The notes under the pieces are model-generated. The model had not been told where the DNA came from, did not search any database, and worked only from the letters and a program-made list of their open reading frames with translations. Shown here piece by piece: positions 54,200 through 62,370 of a stretch of 64,000 bases of DNA. Numbering within the stretch: the first letter of the stretch is position 1; every line of letters starts with the position of its first letter. The DNA lies in assembly GCF_900109115.1 (NCBI RefSeq), contig NZ_FNYV01000001.1:509003-573002 (forward strand), given 5' to 3'. Made by a program: the position numbers and the translations under genes. This DNA comes from Micromonospora phaseoli. Lineage in GTDB: Bacteria > Actinomycetota > Actinomycetes > Mycobacteriales > Micromonosporaceae.

Positions 54200-54727
54200 T
54201 CAGCGGAACGCGGTGACCCAGACCAGGACGGCGGCGAGGGCGAGCAGTTCACAGACACCCACCGCGAGTAGCGGCATCGCCGCCGACGGCAGCCGGGCCG
54301 ACGAGGAGTAGCGGGGCCGCTCCCAGCTGTGGTGTGCCGGGCCGCCGCTGATCGTGGCACCCAGAATCAACGCGAGCACCGCTGCGGTAGTGCCCACGTG
54401 GAGCGGTACGAAGTCTGGATAGGTGCCGTGGAGTGTGTCGATTCCCGCGTACACGATCGTGAAGCCGACGACACCCAGGCCCACACACGCCAGCATCGCG
54501 TACCGGGCTGTTGCGCCCGAAGTCGAGATCAGAATGATCAGGCCGGCGAGCAGGAACGGCCCGCCCACGATGGCCCAGCCGGTGAAGGCGAGGCCGACCG
54601 CTGGGCAGGTTGACCCGGTACACACCAGATCGAGCAGCGCGGCCAGCGTCTCGCCGCTGCGGAACACACTCATGATGACAGCGGTGATGAGAACCGCCGA
54701 GACGACGATGACCCCCGCCGCACTCAT
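54200..54727 (-). CDS. Four- or five-span membrane protein
   Basis: 175 residues from MSAAGVIVV with AGAGGTC six bases upstream. Hydrophobic spans at about 4-24, 45-70, 75-95, 105-125 and 155-175; a loop carries CTGSTCP with two Cys. Function unknown. Confidence 0.75.
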   Translation of the reverse strand: MSAAGVIVVSAVLITAVIMSVFRSGETLAALLDLVCTGSTCPAVGLAFTGWAIVGGPFLLAGLIILISTSGATARYAMLACVGLGVVGFTIVYAGIDTLHGTYPDFVPLHVGTTAAVLALILGATISGGPAHHSWERPRYSSSARLPSAAMPLLAVGVCELLALAAVLVWVTAFR

Positions 54728-55432
54728 CTGAGACCTCTTGCGCCCGGACACCCGTGGCCTCCCTGCGGTCGACACGCCGCCGATCGTAGGGAGAGCCCGC
54801 TCGTCGCCCGGAGAAGCGGGCATGCCGGAGAAATCTGCCTGGCGACTCGCGGGTCGACGTCGGGTCTGCCGTGGCCGTGCCTGACGCGGCGGCGAGAGCC
54901 GCGCTCGGGCCTTGTCGCGTTGTTCACGTCGCAGCCTGAGCCATGGTCAGGACGTGGGTCCGCTGGTGGTGTTCGTCGTGTCTCCTGGCCCGCCGGAAGG
55001 GCGGCTCACGCCGGAGGGCGGAATCGTGATGTACAACACTCCGCCGATACGTCCTCTCGTGCTCGTAGACGTGCTTGGGCCGGCACAGGTGGGAGCCTGG
55101 GATGCCGGTACCCGGCGGGGATTGCCGCACGCTTCCCACCCTGGCAGGTGAGCGAATCCGAGCCATCGTGGACGGTGGAAGGCCGTGTTGGGCCGCTCAT
55201 TGAATTCGGGAGACCGGCACAGCGGCCGGGGCGATCCGAGGGCCGGCGGGACTTGGCCCGCGTCAGCGGCAAGAAGGCCGCTCCGCGTCTCAATGGTCGA
55301 GTCCAGCGATCAGGGACCACCGGGTGCCGACACGTCAATCCGCCGCGACCTCGCGGGCTGAGGGACGTGATGATGCGCTACATGACCGGCTAGAAGTGGC
55401 CTGCCTACGGAACTGGTGCCGTCGAGCCGGAG
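54728..55432. other. 705-base stretch without a convincing gene
   Basis: Short frames on both strands lack ribosome-binding sites and steady coding bias. I see no RNA gene or clear hairpin. Confidence 0.5.
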
Positions 55433-55810
55433 TCAGACATCGAGGAGAGTCTCGTCGTACCAGACATCCTCGTAGTCGGGTGCCAGCACCACGCCCCAAC
55501 CTGGCGGAAGTGCAAGGTACGGCCCAAGTTCGGGCGCGTATTCGTCCAGGTGCTCAATATGCAAGGGTGCGAAGAACTTGTCGTCATCCTGGGGAATGTC
55601 GGGGCCACGCCACACGAACCAGCCGTTACTGTTGCCGGCGACCGGGTGCCGCAGGGCGTTGAGCGGCTCCAACTCGCGTGGACGCGAGAGTGCGAAGCCG
55701 ACCATCGTATGCGGGGTCGGCGGCGATGGCTCGACCGCGAATCGTCGACACACGTCGCGTTGCACCGCCGAAACGCTGAAGCCCGGCAGACGCCGACGCC
55801 AACTGATCAT
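55433..55810 (-). CDS. Hypothetical protein, immunity-protein-like
   Basis: 125 residues. The C-terminal half (GWFVWRGPDIPQDDDKFFAPLHIEHLDE, then LALPPGWGVVLAPDYEDVWYDE) resembles a small family I recall from actinobacteria and associate with immunity-type proteins; that link is from memory only. The start is uncertain: 55705 would give 90 residues. Confidence 0.6.
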   Translation of the reverse strand: MISWRRRLPGFSVSAVQRDVCRRFAVEPSPPTPHTMVGFALSRPRELEPLNALRHPVAGNSNGWFVWRGPDIPQDDDKFFAPLHIEHLDEYAPELGPYLALPPGWGVVLAPDYEDVWYDETLLDV

Positions 55811-56491
55811 GTCGCACATCATGTGAAGTCAAACCGTCGCAGGTCAACCGGACTACGGCACCGGCCGGCTGCCGGCTGGTCTGGGTTGACTTTCTGTACG
55901 TCTATCAAGGCGGCCCGCAACGGGCCGCACGCGCCGCCGCCTGGGCGCGCGTCCGTCGCTCCGCTGGCGCTCCGACTCCGGCCCCGCAACACGCCCGGCG
56001 GCTGGCGCGGAAGCGGGAAGCCCAAGGGGCCGCCGCAGAACGACAGACCACTGACCGGTGAGAGGTGGGCCGGCAGCCGGCCGGGCCGCGCGGCCACGAG
56101 CCCGCGCGGCGTAGGAGAGTGCACGCCGGCCGCATCGGCGAGCTGGCAGCGGTCGCGGGGTTGCGGTTACTGCGCCTCCGTCGGGGGCGCTCGGGCTCCG
56201 AGATGGCACCAACCCCATCGGCGCGTTGCGGTCCGCGGGTGGTTGCGGTAGGCCATCCCGCCTGCCATCGACCCGGGCAAGCCGAGCAGACCACCGCCCG
56301 GCCCGCCAGCGTCCGTACGAGCCGTCAAGGTCCTCTTGACGTGGCGGGCCGGGCGGCAGCCCGCTCCCCCTGAGGGCGGGTCGACGGCAGACGGGATGGC
56401 GGCAGCCGGGGTGAGCGCGGTAGTTGGCTTCGTTACGCCGTGACTGCATTCAGACCTCTTTCACACTCTGCTTATGCCAGCGCCCGGGCCG
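55811..56491. other. 681-base GC-rich stretch without a gene
   Basis: Open frames exist on all strands but read as Arg/Ala/Pro-rich noise. CGTCAAG-GTCCT-CTTGACG near 56323-56341 is a perfect inverted repeat. Possibly the eroded end of an older integrated element. Confidence 0.45.
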
Positions 56492-56770
56492 TCAGCGCGA
56501 CTTGAGGAACTCCGCTAGGGCTTTGATCAGCTTGATGCGGTCGTCGACGGATTCGTGACGGCGGAGTATGACGACCGCTACGAGGGTGGAGATGAGAAGC
56601 GCAGGCAGCGCCAGGAGAGCCGCCACGACTAGACCCAGGAGGGGATTCCCAGTCTCCGAGCCCAGCCAGGCGGCGATGCCTCCTCCGAGCAGGCCCGCAC
56701 CGGGAGTGATCCGCGCGAGCCGCTGCGACGGCGATGCATTCGTGCGCCACGAACGTCCAGGAGTAGGCAC
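56492..56770 (-). CDS. Small two-span membrane protein
   Basis: 92 residues from a GTG with GGAGG five bases upstream. Two hydrophobic spans (PGAGLLGGGIAAWLG and LLGLVVAALLALPALLISTLVAVVIL split by a polar turn) and a charged C-terminal helix. Function unknown. Confidence 0.65.
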   Translation of the reverse strand: MPTPGRSWRTNASPSQRLARITPGAGLLGGGIAAWLGSETGNPLLGLVVAALLALPALLISTLVAVVILRRHESVDDRIKLIKALAEFLKSR

Positions 56771-56801
56771 AGATCCTCCATCAAGATCGTTTCAGGGCAT
56801 G

Positions 56802-56828
56802 AAAAAACCCCGAGGTCCACTCGGGGTT
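56802..56828 (-). terminator. Intrinsic terminator on the minus strand
   Basis: AACCCCGAG (56806-56814) pairs with CTCGGGGTT (56820-56828); on the minus strand it is followed by six U. It would end transcripts from the gene at 57119-57403. The rest of 56771-57118 holds nothing clear. Confidence 0.75.
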
Positions 56829-57118
56829 CTGAAATGGGATTAGCGCTGCTGGAGCTTCACGTCTTAGCCGACAGTTGGCCGCCGCTGATCGTCTCAGCAA
56901 CAACGGCGGGAAGGTCAGCGCGCGGCGGAGCCAGCCGGCCCGCAGCGGCGGTACGGCTTAACCAGCGAGCACTTTTTCAGGTAGTCATGCCGTGGCCGTG
57001 GGCGGTTCTACCTCGCCCCGATTCGACTACAGCCCGGACGCTGTCGCGTTCCGGGCTGCGGGCACACTCCACCTGAAGTTTGGATGTGTGATGACTATGA
57101 CTCGTCGCTCCACGCCTG

Positions 57119-57403
57119 TCAACCTGGCTCGCTCGTGTACTTCCACTTGCAAACAACGCGAGCCGGCCCGCCCTTGGTGAGACGAGTCGTACGCTCCACA
57201 GAGGCAGCCTCGTCGCACCGGTACCAGGTGGTGCCCCGACCTCGACCAGGTACGTGGTAGCGAGTAAGGAGGCCGTAGAGCGGGTCGTCTGGATCGGCGG
57301 CTCGTCGCGCCCAGTCGCGCACCCGAGCGGCGGAGATGTCGGCACCAAGAAGGTCGGCAATTTCGGCGGCGGTGCCGTACTGGTGGCCGTCAATCCAGAT
57401 CAC
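57119..57403 (-). CDS. Small MerR/excisionase-like DNA-binding protein
   Basis: 94 residues. MIWIDGHQYGTAAEIADLLG and ISAARVRDWARR form a winged-helix-like reading head of the type in small actinobacterial MerR/excisionase relatives encoded on mobile elements. TAGGAT ends six bases before the GTG (leaderless). No integrase is nearby. Confidence 0.65.
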   Translation of the reverse strand: MIWIDGHQYGTAAEIADLLGADISAARVRDWARRAADPDDPLYGLLTRYHVPGRGRGTTWYRCDEAASVERTTRLTKGGPARVVCKWKYTSEPG

Positions 57404-57806
57404 GCATCTATCCTATACGCCAGGCGCGGGGATCTTCGTCAGCCCAAAGTCAGCCAGACGCGATAACTATCGACAACCGCTGACATAGGGCAGCAAGATT
57501 CCTTACGCGCCAAGGCCAACCGCCGACACCGATCGGCAAGCGCAGTGTGCACTGAGCCGCCTTTGCGCGGCAGGGGTCAAGCCTCAGCCTGTACCTGACT
57601 CCGTGCCCGATCCGTGCCCGATCCGTGCCCGATGCAGCCGTCAACACCGGCCAACGGAGGTCCATCGCAGCGCTGAATCGGGCTGCCCGAGCATCGACGA
57701 CCAGCTGACACCAGGACCGGGAGCCGCGGCTTAACCCGATCCCAAGCTGAGCGTGCAACGTCGCGTCGGGGCCATCGAGGATGGAGCCTCGCGCTACCCT
57801 GCTGCC
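57404..57806. other. Gene-free stretch with 11-bp tandem repeat
   Basis: Three exact copies of TCCGTGCCCGA occupy 57600-57632; the gap otherwise holds no gene. Similar CGTGCCCG pairs occur at 58411-58430. Confidence 0.55.
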
Positions 57807-58088
57807 GTGTCTGAACCGGAGACGAGCGACCACGGTTGGACGACCCGGCACGCCCGAACGACGCTGCCCTATCGCCTTGCCGTGTGGTACTTGAGATTAG
57901 CGACGGTGAGCTTGCCGCTGGCCTTTATCGACTTTGACCGCCTATGGCCGATCTGGCCATCGGTCATACTTCTGGGCTTCATCTGTGTGTCGCCAGTGCG
58001 CTATTTGGCGTATTTCGAGTGGAAACTTCAACGGGACGATCTCGTAATCATGCTGTGGCGAGACGCTTTCAGCCCAGGCTTCCGCTAG
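57807..58088 (+). CDS. Small membrane protein
   Basis: 93 residues. TACCCT at 57795-57800 ends six bases before the GTG (leaderless). Two hydrophobic spans (VWYLRLATVSLPLAFIDF and IWPSVILLGFICVSPV) and a charged tail. Function unknown. Confidence 0.6.
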   Translation: MSEPETSDHGWTTRHARTTLPYRLAVWYLRLATVSLPLAFIDFDRLWPIWPSVILLGFICVSPVRYLAYFEWKLQRDDLVIMLWRDAFSPGFR

Positions 58089-58609
58089 CCGCTTACGGCG
58101 GGCCGCCTGTTCGCCGTGCACTGCTCCGTGCAATGCCGACATCACGAGTCGCCATCAACCAGGCTGCTGAGTGACTAACCGGGTGACGACCGGCAAGCAC
58201 CCGGCCGGACACAAGTACGGACGTCCGTGGACGGTCCCTACAGCTCGCAGCCCGTATCGGCGCTGGTGCTGCTGCCCTTGAAGTTCCTTCAGGACGAAGC
58301 AGTCGGGCGAGGGCCGAGCCCAGCCCTGGCCTGCTGGCGGCGCGAGCGCCGGCATCGGCCAGGCCGGCCAAGTCCGAACGCGGTGGAGTTGCAACGACGG
58401 AAGCGGGCCGCGTGCCCGACGCGTGCCCGTTCGGTTGGTCAAGAGGGGTCGACAACGGCACACACCGAACCGTCGCCCGCCGCATGGCGTCACGAAGGGA
58501 CCAGGTCGCGCACTGTTGGAGCGGTGCCGAGGACAAGTTCAAGGCACTTTCCAAACTGACGGTGGGGTAGAGGTCGACGGAGCCGCTTCTGGTCAGGGAG
58601 CATGTAGCG
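58089..58609. other. Gene-free stretch with one arm of a duplicated segment
   Basis: No gene. The segment 58166-58250 (GTGACTAACCGGGTGACGAC onward) is repeated imperfectly at 58978-59060. Confidence 0.5.
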
Positions 58610-58982
58610 GTGAGTTTGACCTTGTGGTCCTGTCGGTCGAGCCTCCGCGACGGCAGACGATGTGCGGCAGATGGCCGATCACTGCACCGGCATGGAACAC
58701 CGAGACGGTGAGCTTGACCAGCGGATCGTCTCCTTCTACGAGGAACTGGGTGCGCGCTTCCCAGATCATCCGCCGTACGACCCGGAGTCGCCCTGGATGT
58801 CAGCACCTGTCGGTGTCGGCATCGACCACGTGAGCATGAACATCAGCTACTCACCGCGAGGCAGCGAGGCGGTAGACGTCGTCCTAGACCTGGCGGAGCG
58901 GTACGGCCTGGTTATTTACGACCCTCAGGGTGATGAGGTCACCGGCTTATGCGGGGACTACGAGGTCCCGGTGACCGGGTGA
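58610..58982 (+). pseudogene. Frameshifted small hypothetical gene
   Basis: The main frame from 58662 gives 106 residues (DVRQMADHCTGMEHRDGELDQRIVSFYEELGARFPDHPPYD is its family-like core, split here at residues 1-40; then GIDHVSMNISYSPRGSEAV). The preceding bases encode FDLVVLSVEPPR, which fits the same protein but in another frame; a GTG just before that is in a third. Two small shifts near 58615 and 58650 explain this. The 3' part could still be made from GTG 58662. Confidence 0.5.
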
Positions 58983-59198
58983 CTAACTGAGTGACGACCG
59001 GGACCGACGTCGGCGGACAACCACGGACGTCGGAGGACAGATCTCGCAGCTCAGCTGTCGCGGGGGAGCAGGTCAGGCGGTTGTGTTGGTTGCCTGGGGG
59101 TCAAGGAGTCGCCGGATTGATATCCATAGGAGCATCGGGATGGCAAGCTGGTCGCTCCAGGATAGACAAGCGTGAGGTGCTGCTCTGAGCCAAAGAGT

Positions 59199-59543
59199 TC
59201 ATCGCCGTGGCGAAGACCGTCGCCTGCCGCCCTTCTTGATCAGGGCACCGAAAATGCCGGCGCACACAGCCGAACAGACGCCCATGACTACCGCCGCGAA
59301 TGAATCACTTTTCGGGCCTGACAAAATGCTTACCGATGCAAATCCGAAGATGACGGCAAGACCGGGCAACAAGATGCGCGCCACACCGCGATGATGACGC
59401 CGATTGTGTGCGGCGTTAATGCGACGTTGCTCGGCAGTGAGGTCCTTCTCCCAGAGGGTGCTGAAGGGCCAGTTGGCCACCCAGATTATTGCAGCCAGCC
59501 CTGCAATTATCATCAGCACCGCAACGACGGCTTTGAAGAGCAT
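59199..59543 (-). CDS. Small membrane protein
   Basis: 114 residues with GGAGGTAG before the ATG. An N-terminal span, a polar loop (TLWEKDLTAEQRRINAAHNRRHHRG), two more spans and a very basic tail. Function unknown; low GC for this genome. Confidence 0.7.
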   Translation of the reverse strand: MLFKAVVAVLMIIAGLAAIIWVANWPFSTLWEKDLTAEQRRINAAHNRRHHRGVARILLPGLAVIFGFASVSILSGPKSDSFAAVVMGVCSAVCAGIFGALIKKGGRRRSSPRR

Positions 59544-59958
59544 GCTCTACCTCCAGAAGCCGTCAGTCCATGACAGAACCGAAGGCGTTGGTGAAGGGTC
59601 ATGGTCGGCGGGGACCTGGGTCAGTAGGTGCGGGGTGATAGTGACTGGCAAGCCGACGGCCTGTAAAGCATGGCCGTCGGCTGGTGCGGTCAGGGCTGGT
59701 CCGAGGGATCGCTGGCGCACCCACCACCTCGCAGGGCGGGCTGTCGACAGCAACGGTGACAGCAACGAGGCGGCATGAGGACAGCCGCCGACTGCCGTCC
59801 GCGCATAATGGCCTGAGGTCGCGGATGCGGACGGACACCGCCAGACGAAGTGCTCAGAACTTACAAGCGAGGGGTCAACGGCATGCGACGTTGAGGGTAC
59901 GGTCGATGGGGTGGCGGCCGGGTGAGTTCGCCTGGCCCGGTGAGCTTGGAGCGGCGCT
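59544..59958. other. 415-base intergenic region
   Basis: No gene seen. It must hold the promoters of the divergent membrane protein and XRE-regulator genes. Confidence 0.5.
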
Positions 59959-61155
59959 ATGGCCTCATCCGTCGATCCGCGCTTCGGCGTAGCTCTGCGT
60001 GAGTTTCGGGAGCGGCGTGGTCTGTCGCTTCGGTCCCTGGGGCAGCTCGCTCACCGGAGTAAGAGTCATTTGCACGAGTTGGAAACAGGGCTGAAGGCCC
60101 CGACAGCGGACACGGCGCGCCACCTGGACCAGATTCTCGATGCGGGAGGCGTGCTTGCTGGCCTGGTCGATGCGCCGGTCGACCATGCGGCCGAGGCCGG
60201 CGAGCTGCTTGCGAGAGTCGCCGCCAGTGACGTGAGCAGAGACGCGCTCGACCGGATCGAGCAGGGCGTTGACGACCTTGCCAGTTCCTATCCGACGATG
60301 GCTCCGGCGGACCTTCTACCGTTGGTGCGGCGGCACCTCGCCTATGTGGGCCGGTTGCTGGATGGACGGGTCACGCTTGCTCAACGACGGCGGTTGTTGG
60401 TTGCTGGAGGCTGGCTGGCGGTGCTGCGGGCGACCGTCCACATCGACCTGCGGCAGCGGACTGCTGCGGCTGCTCACTTGCGAGCTGCTCGTGATCTTGC
60501 CGAGCATGCGGAGCATGGCGAGATCCAGGCATGGTGTCTCGAAACCCGGGCCTGGGACGTGTTGACTCAAGGTGACTACCGGACGGCACTCGATCTTTCC
60601 GATCAAGCTCAGCGGGTTGCCCCGAAGGGCAGCTCTGCCCGCATCCAGGCGACAGCTCAGGAGGCCCGTGCCTGGGCGCGGATCGGGGACGTCGGTGCGA
60701 CCCGACGCGCGTTGGACCGGGTTGAGCGGCTGACGGCGAATCTGCCTGTTCCCGAGCGGGCCGAGCACCACTATCGCTACGACCCGGCTAAGGCCGCCGC
60801 GTACACGGCCACGACGTTGGCGTGGGCGGGTGACCCCGGTGCCGAGCAGGTAGCGCGGGCGGTGTTGGCCGAGTTGGATCCGCACGGTGATGGGGGAGCG
60901 AGGCCCCGCCGGTCTGCGTCGGCTCGTCTCGACCTTGGTCTTGCCTTGGTCGCTGCCGGCCAGCCGGATGAGGCGGTAGCCCTGGGAGTGCAGGCGGTGG
61001 CGTCCGGGCGGGTGGTGCCGTCGAACTGGTGGCGGGCTGCGGAGTTGCTGGCGAAGGTGGAGCAGTCGGGGGCACCTGAGGCCGCGACATTGCGTGAACT
61101 GTGCATCGAATACGCCCCGGGACGTCGACCAGCAGCGGACAGCACACCTGGTTAG
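59959..61155 (+). CDS. XRE-family regulator with TPR-like C-terminus
   Basis: 398 residues. The N-terminal helix-turn-helix (about 8-60, FRERRGLSLRSLGQLAHRSKSHLHELETG) is followed by about 320 residues of helical repeats, with ALDLSDQAQRVAPKGSSARIQATAQEARAWAR as a TPR-like unit split around residue 215. This build resembles WhiJ-type and peptide-sensing regulators. It lies 121 bases before three coupled small genes. GGAG lies seven bases before the ATG. Confidence 0.85.
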   Translation: MASSVDPRFGVALREFRERRGLSLRSLGQLAHRSKSHLHELETGLKAPTADTARHLDQILDAGGVLAGLVDAPVDHAAEAGELLARVAASDVSRDALDRIEQGVDDLASSYPTMAPADLLPLVRRHLAYVGRLLDGRVTLAQRRRLLVAGGWLAVLRATVHIDLRQRTAAAAHLRAARDLAEHAEHGEIQAWCLETRAWDVLTQGDYRTALDLSDQAQRVAPKGSSARIQATAQEARAWARIGDVGATRRALDRVERLTANLPVPERAEHHYRYDPAKAAAYTATTLAWAGDPGAEQVARAVLAELDPHGDGGARPRRSASARLDLGLALVAAGQPDEAVALGVQAVASGRVVPSNWWRAAELLAKVEQSGAPEAATLRELCIEYAPGRRPAADSTPG

Positions 61156-61276
61156 CGGACAGTCACCTTCTGGATCGACAACTCGCTCGGCGTGAGGCTT
61201 GGCCTCTGCACTCGGGCGCGGATCGAGGCACATCAGCAGATGGCCCTCCGTGTCCTCAGGAGGGAGGGCCGGACAG

Positions 61277-61648
61277 ATGGCGGTGGCTATTGGACTCCTG
61301 CGGCGAATAGTCAGCCGGTACTTCCCGTCGCCGCCGGCGGCGTCGGGGTTCGGCCAGCGCATCCAGACGATGGAGCAGGATGCCGCCCGGCGGCGGCTCT
61401 TGGACCAGGCGCGAGGCGTACAACAGCATCCGGCAGCGGGCAAGGATACGTCGATGTCGCGGGAGAGGCGCGTCTCGTATGACGAGTACCTGTCGGCCAC
61501 CGCGTTGACGTTTGCCAGGCGGCATCGGCCCGTGTGGTCGTGGCAACTGTGGCGGCGGGTCTGCCGGTGCGGAGCCGACCTGCCGTGCCGTGCTCGGCAC
61601 CGTATCCCGATCAATCGTGGGCACTGGCCCCAGGAGGGCGAGCAGTGA
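61277..61648 (+). CDS. Small basic hypothetical protein A
   Basis: 123 residues from the ATG after AGGGAGGG. The C-terminal half carries YDEYLSATALTFARRHRPVWSWQLWRRVCRCGADLPCRARHRIPI, positions about 75-120, with Cys-x-Cys and a further Cys, so metal binding is possible. Stop codon overlaps the next start (GTGA). Confidence 0.65.
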   Translation: MAVAIGLLRRIVSRYFPSPPAASGFGQRIQTMEQDAARRRLLDQARGVQQHPAAGKDTSMSRERRVSYDEYLSATALTFARRHRPVWSWQLWRRVCRCGADLPCRARHRIPINRGHWPQEGEQ

Positions 61649-61824
61649 CCGGCGGGCCGGAGCGGACGATCCTTGCGGTGCACGTTCGAGGGCTCGATGG
61701 CATGTGCGCTGGCCGCCGGGTGTGGTGGTCGCGGCTGTCGCCGTACCCGTGCTGGCAGGTGGATTGGGCGACCAGCCGGCAGGCCCGCGCGAGCGTGGCC
61801 CGGTTTCTGGGCGGTGTGCGGTGA
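61645..61824 (+). CDS. Small hypothetical protein B
   Basis: 59 residues. GTG overlaps the previous stop by four bases and its own stop overlaps the next GTG. Contains GMCAGRRVWWSRLSPYPCW; function unknown. Confidence 0.6.
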   Translation: MTGGPERTILAVHVRGLDGMCAGRRVWWSRLSPYPCWQVDWATSRQARASVARFLGGVR

Positions 61825-62117
61825 CCACTCACGGTCCGGTGCTGCCGATCTGGAGCTGCGGCGGCTGCGACCTGCCCTGGCCCTGCCCCACGCGCAGGCG
61901 GGAGCTACGCGCGGAGTACGCCGACGCGCCGGTGTCGCTGGCCCTGTACCTCGGCGCTTACCTCGTCCGGGCCGCCGAGGACATGCCGTGGGCACCAGCC
62001 GGCGCACTACACCGGCGCTTCGTCGGCTGGACCAGGCAACCGCCGGAAGTACAGCAGCGAAGTACAGCAACCGTGCCGGTCGAATACGGCCGGGACGAGC
62101 GTCACCGGGCTGGATGA
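61821..62117 (+). CDS. Small Cys-motif hypothetical protein C
   Basis: 98 residues. It has WSCGGCDLPWPCPTRRREL, with three Cys in C-x2-C-x6-C spacing, then a helical stretch (SLALYLGAYLVRAAED). Such short proteins often accompany XRE regulators in actinobacteria; role unknown. Third gene of the coupled set. Confidence 0.65.
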   Translation: MTTHGPVLPIWSCGGCDLPWPCPTRRRELRAEYADAPVSLALYLGAYLVRAAEDMPWAPAGALHRRFVGWTRQPPEVQQRSTATVPVEYGRDERHRAG

Positions 62118-62233
62118 CCTCGTACGACACCGGATCCGACCGGCTTGCCGACAGTCCACACGAGGAGGTCACTGGTCGAGTTCCTCCGCATCGTTCTGCA
62201 ACAAACCTGCACGTCCCTGCTCTTGCGTCGCAA

Positions 62234-62246
62234 GCAAGCGCTTTCC
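62234..62246. promoter_or_regulatory. LacI/Cre-like operator upstream of the pectate lyase
   Basis: CAAGCGCTTTC has the 8-bp palindrome AAGCGCTT (62236-62243), a classic CG-centred LacI-family core, 125 bases before the lyase GTG in an AT-rich patch. Confidence 0.5.
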
Positions 62247-62370
62247 TAGCCTGATGTTACATCGACGTTTCACTCTATTTTCAGGTCGAGAACGTTGACA
62301 CGTGGCCCCATGCGGTGTCGGGCCGTGCAGGCAGAGCCTCGCGCCGCGCTCACCCCCAAGGAGACCAACA

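Noticed and set aside
55880-56450. Open frames on both strands in the GC-rich stretch
   Set aside because: Products are Arg/Pro/Ala-rich, overlap each other on both strands, and lack ribosome-binding sites.
57600-57632. Short direct repeats as a CRISPR array
   Set aside because: Units are 11 bp and contiguous with no spacers; no cas genes in the window. The 19-bp array at 19518 likewise has no spacers.
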